A DNA stretch of 64,000 nucleotides from a virus. A program made the translations under genes and the position numbers. The number at the start of each line of letters is the position of its first letter. Position 1 is the stretch's first letter. The stretch is taken from IMG/VR virus record IMGVR_UViG_3300042936_000811, positions 19,669 to 83,668 of that record. One strand, given 5' to 3'. Shown piece after piece: positions 44,250 through 52,213 of this stretch. The notes under the pieces are model-generated. The model worked only from the letters and a program-made list of their open reading frames with translations. It made no database searches and had not been told where the DNA came from.

Positions 44250-45749
44250 TTATTTTAATTTTGACATTAAATCTTTCATTCTTAAGAACTGAGGATTTTC
44301 GTATGTTTTAGACTCAATCAAGTTAGCCGAAGAACCTGTTGATGGAGAACTTTGAATGGTTCTTTCCATTGATTCATTCATTGGTTGACTTGTCGTAGCC
44401 GAAAGGTCATCTTTTAATGTCTTATACAAGTTTTTAGATTCTTTAATAGTTTCAACACTATCAAAACGTCTTAAGATATTAATCTTCTCTTGTTTTGATG
44501 TCGAATGTTCTGTAAACAAACGTGTAGCATAAGCTAAGTTTGAATTAAACACTGCAACTTCGTTTAATTTATTTCTGAAAACGTTAAGTGCTTTTCTGTA
44601 CTCTTCATTTTTTTCTCTAAGAACTTGTAATTCTTTGTTATCAACACTCTCTTTTTGGATTGCGGTATTAAATTTAGAGTGAGCTCTTGGTTTTGATAAA
44701 CCACCCTTTCTAAAGTTAGAACCGTTTCCTAAAGTTCTTGATGCTTCTTTGGTTTCAACCTTTTTAACAGTTTTCATATCACCGTCAAGATTTTCACCGT
44801 CTTTGTATTCAAATTTCGCTTTACCAGTACCCATAGTTTTATTAACTGTTTTTTTCACAGTTTTGAAACCACCTTCTTGGTTAGGTTTGTTTGAGTATAC
44901 TTTTTTCTTATTTGGATTTCCCATGCCAACACCCTTAGGTTTGATTGACATCTTTTTAGATTCCATAACAGGTTCTTCTTCCATATCCTCGTCTTCTTCT
45001 TCGTAAGATTCGTACATTTCTTCTTCTACTTCATCTTCTTCAGATAGACCCATATCTTCTTCACCTTCTTCTTCGTTGAATTCAATTTCATAAACAATTT
45101 CTTCACTGTCCATTCCTTCTTCTTCTCCGAACTCTAATTCATCTTTTTCAAAATCCATTTCTTCTAATTCGTCGTTATCTTTTTTAAATACTCTATCAAT
45201 GATGCTATTGATGTCTTCGTCTTCATCGTCTTCCATACCAAAATCTGACATATCATCCATTTCAAACATTTCTTCAGAATCATCCATAAATTCTTCACCT
45301 TCACCAACAATCATATATTCTTTTTCAGAATCTTTAAGATTGATATTACCTGAATTATCTTTGGTAACCACGATATTATCTTCAGGTCCCATTAAACTAA
45401 ATACACGTAAGATTTCATCTTCGTCGTCAACGTCGGTAAGGTCAATAGTTTCATCGTCATCCATAAAGTCATCCTCCATAGAATCTTCATCATCCATATC
45501 CATATCTAAATTATCAGTATCCATTTCCATTCCTTCGTCGTCAGACATATCGTCTTCCATTTCAGGCTCGTCCATTTCAACATCCGTTTCAATCTCGTCT
45601 TCTTGTTCAGTTAGAGATTCTTTTACTAGTTCTTTGATTTCTTCCTTCATAGTTGAAGCAAGTATTCCTTTTGCATTTTCCGCAACCGCTTCTTCCAAAT
45701 TTTTCATTTGGATGATTGCTTCTTCCACTAAAGATTTTTCTTTCGCCAT
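44250..45749 (-). CDS. Prohead scaffolding core protein (gp22-like)
   Basis: 499 residues, extremely acidic from about 55 to 270 (DEPEMEDDMSDDEG; EEEDEDMEEEP) with Met-rich stretches, then a Lys-rich central part and a helical C-terminal 130 residues. It sits immediately upstream of the capsid gene, the usual T4 place for gp22. Two late motifs lie upstream (45771 and 45837). Acidic scaffold character and gene order, not sequence identity, support the call. Confidence 0.75.
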   Translation of the reverse strand: MAKEKSLVEEAIIQMKNLEEAVAENAKGILASTMKEEIKELVKESLTEQEDEIETDVEMDEPEMEDDMSDDEGMEMDTDNLDMDMDDEDSMEDDFMDDDETIDLTDVDDEDEILRVFSLMGPEDNIVVTKDNSGNINLKDSEKEYMIVGEGEEFMDDSEEMFEMDDMSDFGMEDDEDEDINSIIDRVFKKDNDELEEMDFEKDELEFGEEEGMDSEEIVYEIEFNEEEGEEDMGLSEEDEVEEEMYESYEEEDEDMEEEPVMESKKMSIKPKGVGMGNPNKKKVYSNKPNQEGGFKTVKKTVNKTMGTGKAKFEYKDGENLDGDMKTVKKVETKEASRTLGNGSNFRKGGLSKPRAHSKFNTAIQKESVDNKELQVLREKNEEYRKALNVFRNKLNEVAVFNSNLAYATRLFTEHSTSKQEKINILRRFDSVETIKESKNLYKTLKDDLSATTSQPMNESMERTIQSSPSTGSSANLIESKTYENPQFLRMKDLMSKLK

Positions 45750-45770
45750 TTGTATGTTTTTAATTTACTA

Positions 45771-45778
45771 TATAAATA
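45771..45778 (-). promoter_or_regulatory. Putative late promoter motif TATTTATA (proximal)
   Basis: Exact motif 21 bases before the ATG at 45749. Confidence 0.6.
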
Positions 45779-45836
45779 TCTCCCAATATCAAAAAAGTTT
45801 TAATTAAACTAATTTGATAATTGGTTTTTTATTTAT

Positions 45837-45844
45837 TATAAATA
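45837..45844 (-). promoter_or_regulatory. Putative late promoter motif TATTTATA (distal)
   Basis: A second exact copy about 66 bases upstream of the first, after the terminator of the gp21 operon; tandem promoters for scaffold and capsid would fit their high demand. Confidence 0.5.
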
Positions 45845-45861
45845 TTACCATTTTGATAAAA

Positions 45862-45890
45862 AACAAAAAAGGGGACAAATGTCCCCCTTT
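45862..45890 (-). terminator. Terminator of the protease operon
   Basis: Stem GGGGAC-aaat-GTCCCC on plus, followed on the minus strand by TTTTTTGTTTTTT. Confidence 0.85.
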
Positions 45891-45914
45891 TATTATTATT
45901 GAAATGTAAAGATT

Positions 45915-46124
45915 TTATTCTATCACTTCATCTATTTTACTTTCAACAATTGCAGTTAGTCTCCAATCCTGTGTGTAGTTCTCAAAAACTTTCGTTACTT
46001 TGGCCTCAACATCAGTAGGGTTATAACCTTTTACTAATTTTTCTTCTCTTAATTTTTTAAGTTTTCCCGATTTTTCATCAATCATATCGGTTGTGATTTT
46101 TGCAATAAAATACTTTTCGTCCAT
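45915..46124 (-). CDS. DUF4494-like small protein (69 aa)
   Basis: The sequence YFIAKITTDMIDEKSGKLKKLREEKLVKGYNPTD resembles the DUF4494 family, short proteins frequent in Bacteroidota and their phages. No function is established. It sits 14 bases downstream of the protease gene in the same operon. Confidence 0.6.
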   Translation of the reverse strand: MDEKYFIAKITTDMIDEKSGKLKKLREEKLVKGYNPTDVEAKVTKVFENYTQDWRLTAIVESKIDEVIE

Positions 46125-46138
46125 GTTATAATTTTTTT

Positions 46139-46867
46139 TTAATATCCTAAATAATCGTTCAATTTTTTCATTAAGTCAAGTGATTTATTTCCACTTTCCC
46201 CAACTTGTCTTTCGACTTTCATTTTTTTCTCCTCTTCCAAGTTCTCCTCAAAGTTAAATCTATCTTCAGGATTTTGGAATAAATACGCTCCTGGTGTTGA
46301 TGGTGAGGATACTAAGTCAAAACAGATTAATTCAAAATCTTCTTGGACCTCATTCTGTTCACCAACTTTTTTAAGGGAACCAACTCCTCTTGAAGAGATT
46401 CCTAACGTAACTCCTTGTCTTAGGTAATTAGCGGCTAAATCTCCTTTAGTTGATACAATACCTCTTTCGTGGAATCCTGGTGATGTAAGTAATTGTATCT
46501 TACCCATTAGTACAGGACCTTCCCACCATATTTCAGTTATTGCATGAGAAACTCTATCTAAATCAATTAATGACGATTCAGGGTGATTTAACTCTGAAAG
46601 AGCGGTGCCCTTTTCTATCATTTTTTTATAGTTTTCTGATTCTCTTTTTAAAATACGTTCAGGGTATATTCTACCATTTCTGTTTGGGGTATTATATTTC
46701 TGTAATACCGCATAAAATTCAAATGGTTTAGAGTGGTCTAACATATTACCTTTAGATTCTTTAATAACCTTAGCATTATGTGTATCTGTTGGTGATACGT
46801 AACCCGCATCGTATTCTATTAATATACCTTTACCTATTTCAGTTGGTTGTAAAATTCTTAAATTCAT
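46139..46867 (-). CDS. Prohead protease (T4 gp21-like, S80)
   Basis: Serine protease that matures capsid and internal proteins. ELNHPESS carries the catalytic His and GISSRGVGS the catalytic Ser. The start at 46867 (MNLRILQPTEIGKG) is chosen because the exact late motif lies between it and the upstream in-frame ATG (46897), which would place the motif inside the coding region. Length after this choice is 242 residues. Cleavage targets in this phage may follow the [hydrophobic]-x-E rule, see the linked finding. Confidence 0.92.
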   Translation of the reverse strand: MNLRILQPTEIGKGILIEYDAGYVSPTDTHNAKVIKESKGNMLDHSKPFEFYAVLQKYNTPNRNGRIYPERILKRESENYKKMIEKGTALSELNHPESSLIDLDRVSHAITEIWWEGPVLMGKIQLLTSPGFHERGIVSTKGDLAANYLRQGVTLGISSRGVGSLKKVGEQNEVQEDFELICFDLVSSPSTPGAYLFQNPEDRFNFEENLEEEKKMKVERQVGESGNKSLDLMKKLNDYLGY

Positions 46868-46881
46868 CTCAAATGTTTTAT

Positions 46882-46889
46882 TATAAATA
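46882..46889 (-). promoter_or_regulatory. Putative late promoter motif TATTTATA
   Basis: Exact motif 14 bases before the ATG at 46867; decides the start of the protease gene. Confidence 0.65.
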
Positions 46890-47360
46890 TTAAACATTCT
46901 CTAATTGTAGCGTATCATCGTTTGTTTTGATTTTTTTAGTTAGATAAAAGTTGAAGTAATCGTTACCGATAAAGTTTTCGTAAAAAATTCTATTAGTAAT
47001 ATCTTTAAGTGAATCTTTAATTTCTTTTGATTTAAAGTCATGTCCTTCATGATTTAAAAAGAAATTAATCTCTAAGTTCATAAAAGATTTTTTACCTTGA
47101 TTTAATCCGCTGGACCTTAAATCTAAATCTACTATAAATTTATCATCAAATAACTCTTTATCTAAGGATTCGTAGACCGAATGTTTTATGGCTCTGCTCA
47201 TATTGAGAACTGTCCTTGTCCAATTTTCGCACTCTGTAGTTGGTTCTACCCATGTTTGGATGTTAAGATAGAGTGACTTTAAATTCATCGAATCAACTGT
47301 TCCATATACTACCTTGGCAGTGTTGAATCCGTGAATGTGTGAGGTTTTACCCTTTTTCAT
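46890..47360 (-). CDS. Hypothetical protein (156 aa), upstream of protease
   Basis: Not recognised. Mixed alpha/beta with a basic N-terminus (KKGKTSHIHGF) and NLEINFFLNHEG near the middle. Adjacent to the protease gene on the minus strand, suggesting a role in head assembly, but there is no motif to decide. Confidence 0.55.
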   Translation of the reverse strand: MKKGKTSHIHGFNTAKVVYGTVDSMNLKSLYLNIQTWVEPTTECENWTRTVLNMSRAIKHSVYESLDKELFDDKFIVDLDLRSSGLNQGKKSFMNLEINFFLNHEGHDFKSKEIKDSLKDITNRIFYENFIGNDYFNFYLTKKIKTNDDTLQLENV

Positions 47361-47447
47361 TAAATTTCATAATTTCTAAGTTTATTGTTTTAATAAAAAT
47401 AGGTATATTTACTGCAATAGTCAAAATAAATATAAACTCACAAAAAC

Positions 47448-47642
47448 ATGTTAATCATAAAGGTAGAAAAAAATGTAACTCTTGAAAAAGCGTTAAAAAT
47501 TTACAAAAGCAAAGTCATAAAGACAAGGCAAAGTAAGGAATTAAATGAACGAAAAGAATTCCAAAAAAAATCTGTTAAAAATAGGAATATGATTTCAAAA
47601 GCGAAATACGTTCAGAAAAAATATAAATCAAATAACGATTAA
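47448..47642 (+). CDS. rpsU: Ribosomal protein bS21
   Basis: 64 residues beginning LIIKVEKNVTLEKALKIYK and ending KAKYVQKKYKSNND, which match Bacteroidota bS21 in length and layout (conserved N-terminal strand, basic middle, C-terminal helix). The gene is a lone plus-strand insertion in a minus-strand virion block, with TATATTTA at 47404-47411 upstream. The A-rich leader lacks a Shine-Dalgarno sequence. In Flavobacteriia bS21 participates in hiding the anti-Shine-Dalgarno of 16S rRNA, so a phage copy could retune initiation on host ribosomes. See finding. Confidence 0.88.
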   Translation: MLIIKVEKNVTLEKALKIYKSKVIKTRQSKELNERKEFQKKSVKNRNMISKAKYVQKKYKSNND

Positions 47643-48358
47643 AGATTCTCATTCAAACTTTTAAGTTTGAAATAAGTTAACTTGTCGTATTTTTCTGAAA
47701 TTACTTTATCAAGAGTTTCATCAATTCTTGTTTGAGTTGAGTTATCTTCATTATTATTTTTCATTTCAGTTAATTTAGTTACAACACTTTTTTTAACATC
47801 ATCAAATTTTTGGTTTAAAGTAACGTCATCTTCAGATAAAAGTTTTGTTAATTCTTTTTTATCTGACTCAGTTAATGAATCAATAAAATTTGTGATTGTT
47901 TTATTTGCAACATTAACCATAGAAGTTAGCGATATTTGAACAGTATCTGCTTTCTTGATAGGTAATTTCTTAAGAGATTCTGAAATGTATTTTTTACTAG
48001 TTATTCTTGATTCGATTGTTAGGACATCTCTCGAGAATAAATTATCAATATTATTATACTGATTGTCAACCTTAGAATTTTTAATCCAAGACTTTAATGG
48101 TGTAATATCCGACTCTTGTATTTTATTAATGGTATTTTCATAAATGGTTATACATTCATTCACATATTCATTAACGATAGATTCCGATAATCCTTTATTA
48201 GAAGATAAATCATCATATAAATAAAAAAGTTTGCATATTTTTTTATTTTCTAAAACTAACTTTTTAAAGTTTTTGAATTCTTGTTTAAATGTGTTGTTTT
48301 TATATGATTCTAATAACACATCTTCTATCTTCGATTTAATTATTCCAAAATTTGTCAT
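47639..48358 (-). CDS. Hypothetical helical protein, possible internal virion protein (239 aa)
   Basis: Not recognised. N-terminus GIIKSKIEDVLLE-SYKNN contains a hydrophobic-x-E site like other presumed capsid-targeted proteins. The remainder is helical and Lys/Ser-rich, with no catalytic motif. A late motif lies 12 bases upstream and the gene follows the portal gene. Confidence 0.55.
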   Translation of the reverse strand: MTNFGIIKSKIEDVLLESYKNNTFKQEFKNFKKLVLENKKICKLFYLYDDLSSNKGLSESIVNEYVNECITIYENTINKIQESDITPLKSWIKNSKVDNQYNNIDNLFSRDVLTIESRITSKKYISESLKKLPIKKADTVQISLTSMVNVANKTITNFIDSLTESDKKELTKLLSEDDVTLNQKFDDVKKSVVTKLTEMKNNNEDNSTQTRIDETLDKVISEKYDKLTYFKLKSLNENL

Positions 48359-48370
48359 CTCTTTTTTATT

Positions 48371-48378
48371 TATAAATA
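48371..48378 (-). promoter_or_regulatory. Putative late promoter motif TATTTATA
   Basis: Exact motif 12 bases before the ATG at 48358, overlapping the end of the portal gene. Confidence 0.6.
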
Positions 48379-50223
48379 TCAGTCTTTTAGAAGTTTGTTT
48401 AACTCTTTTTCCATTTCACCTAAAGAATTTCTTGCTTTAGACAAATCAATAAATGAATCCGAATCTGTTAAGTTATCACTTTCTAATAAAATTGTTAAGT
48501 TATCACGTTTATATGATTCAGGTGTTATCTCCGCTTCACCTCCTGGTTCAGGTCCTGGTGGTGGTGGTATTGGAGCCCCTCCACCCATATCTTCAGGTGC
48601 TCCTAATCCTCCACCACTTGATTCACCTCCTGGAGGTGGTGGGGTTGCTCCCACAGTTTGAGTTGCGCCTGATTTAACACCATATAGTTTATCAATATTG
48701 TCAAATACACCTGTATGACTGATAATAGTCGCCGTGTTAGTTAATTCAGCACCAACCGCTTTTTCAATACGTTGTTGTTGTAAATCTAATTTAATTTCTT
48801 CATCAGAGAATCCTAATACGTGTTTCTTAGCCCAAGTTACAGAAACTGGTGCAATACCTTCGATTGCCGTTACTGCATCTTTATATAATAAAACTTTTTC
48901 TTTCCAAACATCAATTTTTAATAAATCGGCCTGTGTTGATGGGTTAGTTAAACCTAATGTAAAGTTTGACAATTCATCTTCAAACCCTAATAAGAATAAA
49001 TGGATGATAGCTATTTTATTCATTTCCGCAATCATAGATTTTTGAATTCTATTAATTGTTCTTGCGAAACGGATATCTTGTAATGATAAATTCTTACCAT
49101 CACCAACAACTTCCTCAAACCCTAAAAACGCTTTAGGAACTCTAAGGGCGGTTAATAATTTCTTTTGGATGTATTCAATATCGGCAATCTCCGCTAAATT
49201 CTGTGCACCTGGTAGAGTCTCAATTGGAGATGCTTGAGCAGGGTCACGTACAGGAATAAAATAATCTTGGTCAACCGCCATTTGATTAAATCTCATATCA
49301 ACATTACCTGATTGACTATCAACAACCTGACTACGTTTGAATTTGTTCGCAACACGTTGTACATACGACTCAACATCTTTATCGTCCATATTACCTACAA
49401 AGACTTTAAAGACACGTCTTTCAGGGGCTCTTGAGGTACGATAGATTAACATTGCGTCTTCCGATAATAATAATTGTTTCCAAATACGTCTCGCTTTTTC
49501 TAACATAGAAGTACCATAAGGTAATTTTCTATCATCACCTAATAATCTAAAGTGGGCAATTTCCCATGAATTAAATTCCATGTCTTTAGCCTTCCACTTA
49601 AATCTTAAACCTTTATTTTCTGCGGGTTCCTCGACGTTTGCCGATTTTGCCGCCATACCTCTTTCAAGTCGTTCAATCTCAATATTTGGTAATTGCATAC
49701 ATCCAACAATACCTTTTTCAGCATCTAATTTTAAATAAACAAAATTATCACCGTATTTTGCGGTATTTCTTGTCCACATCGGTAAATTAGTATTGATATC
49801 TAAAACATTATTAAACAAGTCAATTAAGATTGATTTAATACGTTTAGATTCTGAATATATTTGTAACATGTAACCATTTTGGTCAACAGTTGTTGATTCT
49901 TCACCGTAGATATCTAAAGCCGCCGAAATTTCAGGAGTATATTCCATTGATTCATAATCATAGAATGATGCTAATCTTGTTGGTTCATAATAAACCGCTT
50001 GAGTGTATAAGTTACTCTCAATTTTAGTCCATTGATTGGCTAAGTAATACGTTTGTTGAGCTTGTAATTTTTCTTTATCGTATTCCTGTTTTGATGTCGT
50101 TTTTAATAACTCAGTCTTGTCTAACTTATATGTTGGATAATCTTGATTTAACAGGGCGTTAGGACCGAAGGCTTGAGATAGCCTCTGCCAAACTGTAAAT
50201 TGATTATTTTGATTGTTTTCCAT
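48379..50223 (-). CDS. Portal protein (T4 gp20-like)
   Basis: 614 residues with gp20 features: RTSRAPERRVFKVFVGNMDD and a preceding MLEKARRIWKQLLLSEDAMLI, and the DYFIPVRDPAQASPIETLPGAQN region, followed by YIQKKLLTALRVPKAFLGFEE. The C-terminus has a Gly/Pro-rich linker (GGGAPIPPPPGPEPGGE) and an acidic tail. The portal forms the dodecameric ring through which DNA is packaged. Adjacent to the terminase as in T4-like phages. Confidence 0.92.
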   Translation of the reverse strand: MENNQNNQFTVWQRLSQAFGPNALLNQDYPTYKLDKTELLKTTSKQEYDKEKLQAQQTYYLANQWTKIESNLYTQAVYYEPTRLASFYDYESMEYTPEISAALDIYGEESTTVDQNGYMLQIYSESKRIKSILIDLFNNVLDINTNLPMWTRNTAKYGDNFVYLKLDAEKGIVGCMQLPNIEIERLERGMAAKSANVEEPAENKGLRFKWKAKDMEFNSWEIAHFRLLGDDRKLPYGTSMLEKARRIWKQLLLSEDAMLIYRTSRAPERRVFKVFVGNMDDKDVESYVQRVANKFKRSQVVDSQSGNVDMRFNQMAVDQDYFIPVRDPAQASPIETLPGAQNLAEIADIEYIQKKLLTALRVPKAFLGFEEVVGDGKNLSLQDIRFARTINRIQKSMIAEMNKIAIIHLFLLGFEDELSNFTLGLTNPSTQADLLKIDVWKEKVLLYKDAVTAIEGIAPVSVTWAKKHVLGFSDEEIKLDLQQQRIEKAVGAELTNTATIISHTGVFDNIDKLYGVKSGATQTVGATPPPPGGESSGGGLGAPEDMGGGAPIPPPPGPEPGGEAEITPESYKRDNLTILLESDNLTDSDSFIDLSKARNSLGEMEKELNKLLKD

Positions 50224-50260
50224 GTAATAAATTTAATTCTAATTATCTATAATTAAATAG

Positions 50261-50416
50261 TTAATTTTGTTTACCTTTCTTTCCATTAGGGTCACCCTTT
50301 TGTTGGTTTATTTTATTATCACCACCAGGTCTAACATTACTAATACCCTGACCAGGTACGTTTAATTTACTACCATTAAGTTTGTTCCCCGATTTTTTTC
50401 TAGAAGTTAGTCCCAT
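50261..50416 (-). CDS. Small basic Gly/Asn/Lys-rich protein (51 aa)
   Basis: ATG at 50414-50416, stop at 50261-50263. The sequence is basic and Gly/Asn-rich (GLTSRKKSGNKLNGSKL, QQKGDPNGKKGKQN) with no hydrophobic core, so likely unstructured or nucleic-acid binding. A TATTTATT motif lies 13 bases upstream. Being in the packaging operon between portal and terminase, a packaging or small assembly role is possible. Confidence 0.6.
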   Translation of the reverse strand: MGLTSRKKSGNKLNGSKLNVPGQGISNVRPGGDNKINQQKGDPNGKKGKQN

Positions 50417-50429
50417 GTGATATTTTATT

Positions 50430-50437
50430 AATAAATA
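50430..50437 (-). promoter_or_regulatory. Putative late promoter motif (TATTTATT)
   Basis: One mismatch from TATTTATA, 13 bases before the ATG at 50416, touching the terminase stop. Confidence 0.5.
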
Positions 50438-52207
50438 TTATCTAATACCAAATAACCAACCGTACTTTTGATAATCTTCTTTAGACATGTTCTGATTATT
50501 ATATTGACCTATTCTTTCTGACATGTGTGGTATAACAGGATTAAATTCTAAATTTTTCGCAACTTGGTCATTATTGCTAACCGCCCAAGACTCAATCATT
50601 GCCTTAGTATGTTCGACAACTTTAGTTAAATTACTAAATGACGACTCAGCAACATAAGTTGCCATGGCGACTGACATAATTAAGTCATCATGATGTCCTT
50701 TTTGGTGGTCAGGACGACCATTAATGTAAATGAAAGTATTCATTTCATTGAAAAGTCTTGAACTGTAGATTTTAAACCCATGTCTCATCCCTTCTTCAAA
50801 TGAAGCAATAATTTGAACTCTTTTATTATTAAAATTAATTCCTGGTATTTTTTCATGGGACTTAGAATCGTATTTCCACTTATTAGCGGTGTCAACACCA
50901 TCAACATATAAGTCTTTATAACCCATTTCCTGTAATTTTCTTGAGGTGGAAACTCCCATTCCACCTGTGATATCAATCACAATAAAACATGAATACATGT
51001 TGGCCCATTTATAACAAATTTCCGCCATAGTATCAGGAGGTAATTTACCAACATATTCCGCAACTTGTTCTCTTTCGTCAAAATCAATGATTTGGAACGA
51101 ACTAAAGTCTTCACTATCCCCACGAGAAACGTCGACCCCCATAATGTATTTATGTCCAACGACAGGTTCTTTCCAAATCCACAAAGCATTACCCATCATT
51201 TTATTCTTGGGTTCTACAATAGAATTTTCTCTAATTGTTTGTAACATTTTAGAATCAAATACGTTATCACCTGAACCTAAGAAGTTACATTCCAACTCCT
51301 GAGATACTTTACGTTTATCATATTTTAATTTCTTAACCATCGCTTCAAACCAAGACGAGCAAGGTTTATAACCTTGATTCATTAATTCTCTCAGTTCTTT
51401 ATAATCTCTTTCGTGTGCGGGTATATGGGACCAACTGAGTATATCTTTTTCACTGTATTCTTCTTTATTTAAAAGATAGTGAATCATATCGTCGGTTTTA
51501 ACCAAATATAAATCTTTTGTGTAACGAGGGTCACGGTACCAATACATTTCAGAAATCCTGAAGTCATTCATATTCCTTAACGCTTGGTCGTATATCTCAT
51601 AATAAATTCGGTCATAACCATTTGGTGTTGAGACTACGATTACTTTACCACCTGTAGATAAGGACGCCATACAAGCTGCCCAAAAATCACTGTCGGCCTC
51701 GATAAATGCCGCCTCATCAAATACAAGTATTGTTGGTGTAAATCCACGTAAGGCATCTTTAGATGTTGCAACGGCTTTAACCTCACTACCGTTATTTAGT
51801 TTATAATGTTTTTGTGAGTTTTTTTCTACCGCAAAATCAATACCGACCCAACTTGGCCATTGACTGATAAAAGCTCTAATCTTGTTAGCCATCTCTAATG
51901 ACGTATCAAGTTTATTGGCTATTATAAGGATTTTTTCGGGTTTGTTTTTCTTAGCAAAAGAAAGTTTCATCGAAGCCCAAGCTGCGGTAACCGTAGATAC
52001 ACCCGCTTGTCGATATTTTAAGGCAATATTTTCGTTGTAATTTTCGTAATCCTCAAGTAATGATACTTGGTCAGGAAATAATTCTAACGGTACGTATTTA
52101 GAAACTGTGTTATCGTATGTTTGTAGATATGTTTTTAACGCATATTGTACGTCCTTATGACATTTTACGTACTCTATTAGTACCTGTTCTCTGGTTAAAT
52201 TTGACAT
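50438..52207 (-). CDS. Large terminase subunit (T4 gp17-like)
   Basis: 589 residues. The ATPase half has the Walker-A-like KYRQAGVST, a Walker B ILVFDEAAFIE and the coupling motif VVVSTPNGYD. The nuclease half has MGVDVSRGDSEDFSSF and the late DD motif HHDDLIMSVAM, which bind metal in the RNase H-like fold. Together these identify the packaging motor/nuclease. It is the best gene for placing the phage in the T4-related group. Overlap-free junctions of 6-7 bases with neighbours. Confidence 0.95.
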   Translation of the reverse strand: MSNLTREQVLIEYVKCHKDVQYALKTYLQTYDNTVSKYVPLELFPDQVSLLEDYENYNENIALKYRQAGVSTVTAAWASMKLSFAKKNKPEKILIIANKLDTSLEMANKIRAFISQWPSWVGIDFAVEKNSQKHYKLNNGSEVKAVATSKDALRGFTPTILVFDEAAFIEADSDFWAACMASLSTGGKVIVVSTPNGYDRIYYEIYDQALRNMNDFRISEMYWYRDPRYTKDLYLVKTDDMIHYLLNKEEYSEKDILSWSHIPAHERDYKELRELMNQGYKPCSSWFEAMVKKLKYDKRKVSQELECNFLGSGDNVFDSKMLQTIRENSIVEPKNKMMGNALWIWKEPVVGHKYIMGVDVSRGDSEDFSSFQIIDFDEREQVAEYVGKLPPDTMAEICYKWANMYSCFIVIDITGGMGVSTSRKLQEMGYKDLYVDGVDTANKWKYDSKSHEKIPGINFNNKRVQIIASFEEGMRHGFKIYSSRLFNEMNTFIYINGRPDHQKGHHDDLIMSVAMATYVAESSFSNLTKVVEHTKAMIESWAVSNNDQVAKNLEFNPVIPHMSERIGQYNNQNMSKEDYQKYGWLFGIR

Positions 52208-52213
52208 GTTTCA

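Noticed and set aside
45199-45807. Ser-rich plus-strand frame opposite the scaffold gene
   Set aside because: It is the antisense of acidic GAA/GAT-rich codons in the scaffold gene; no promoter or start context supports it.
46868-46897. Upstream ATG of the prohead protease gene as true start
   Set aside because: The late promoter motif lies between this ATG and the one at 46867, so transcripts would begin after it.
48395-48661. Plus-strand frame opposite the portal C-terminus
   Set aside because: Antisense shadow of the Gly/Pro-rich linker; portal gene is well supported.
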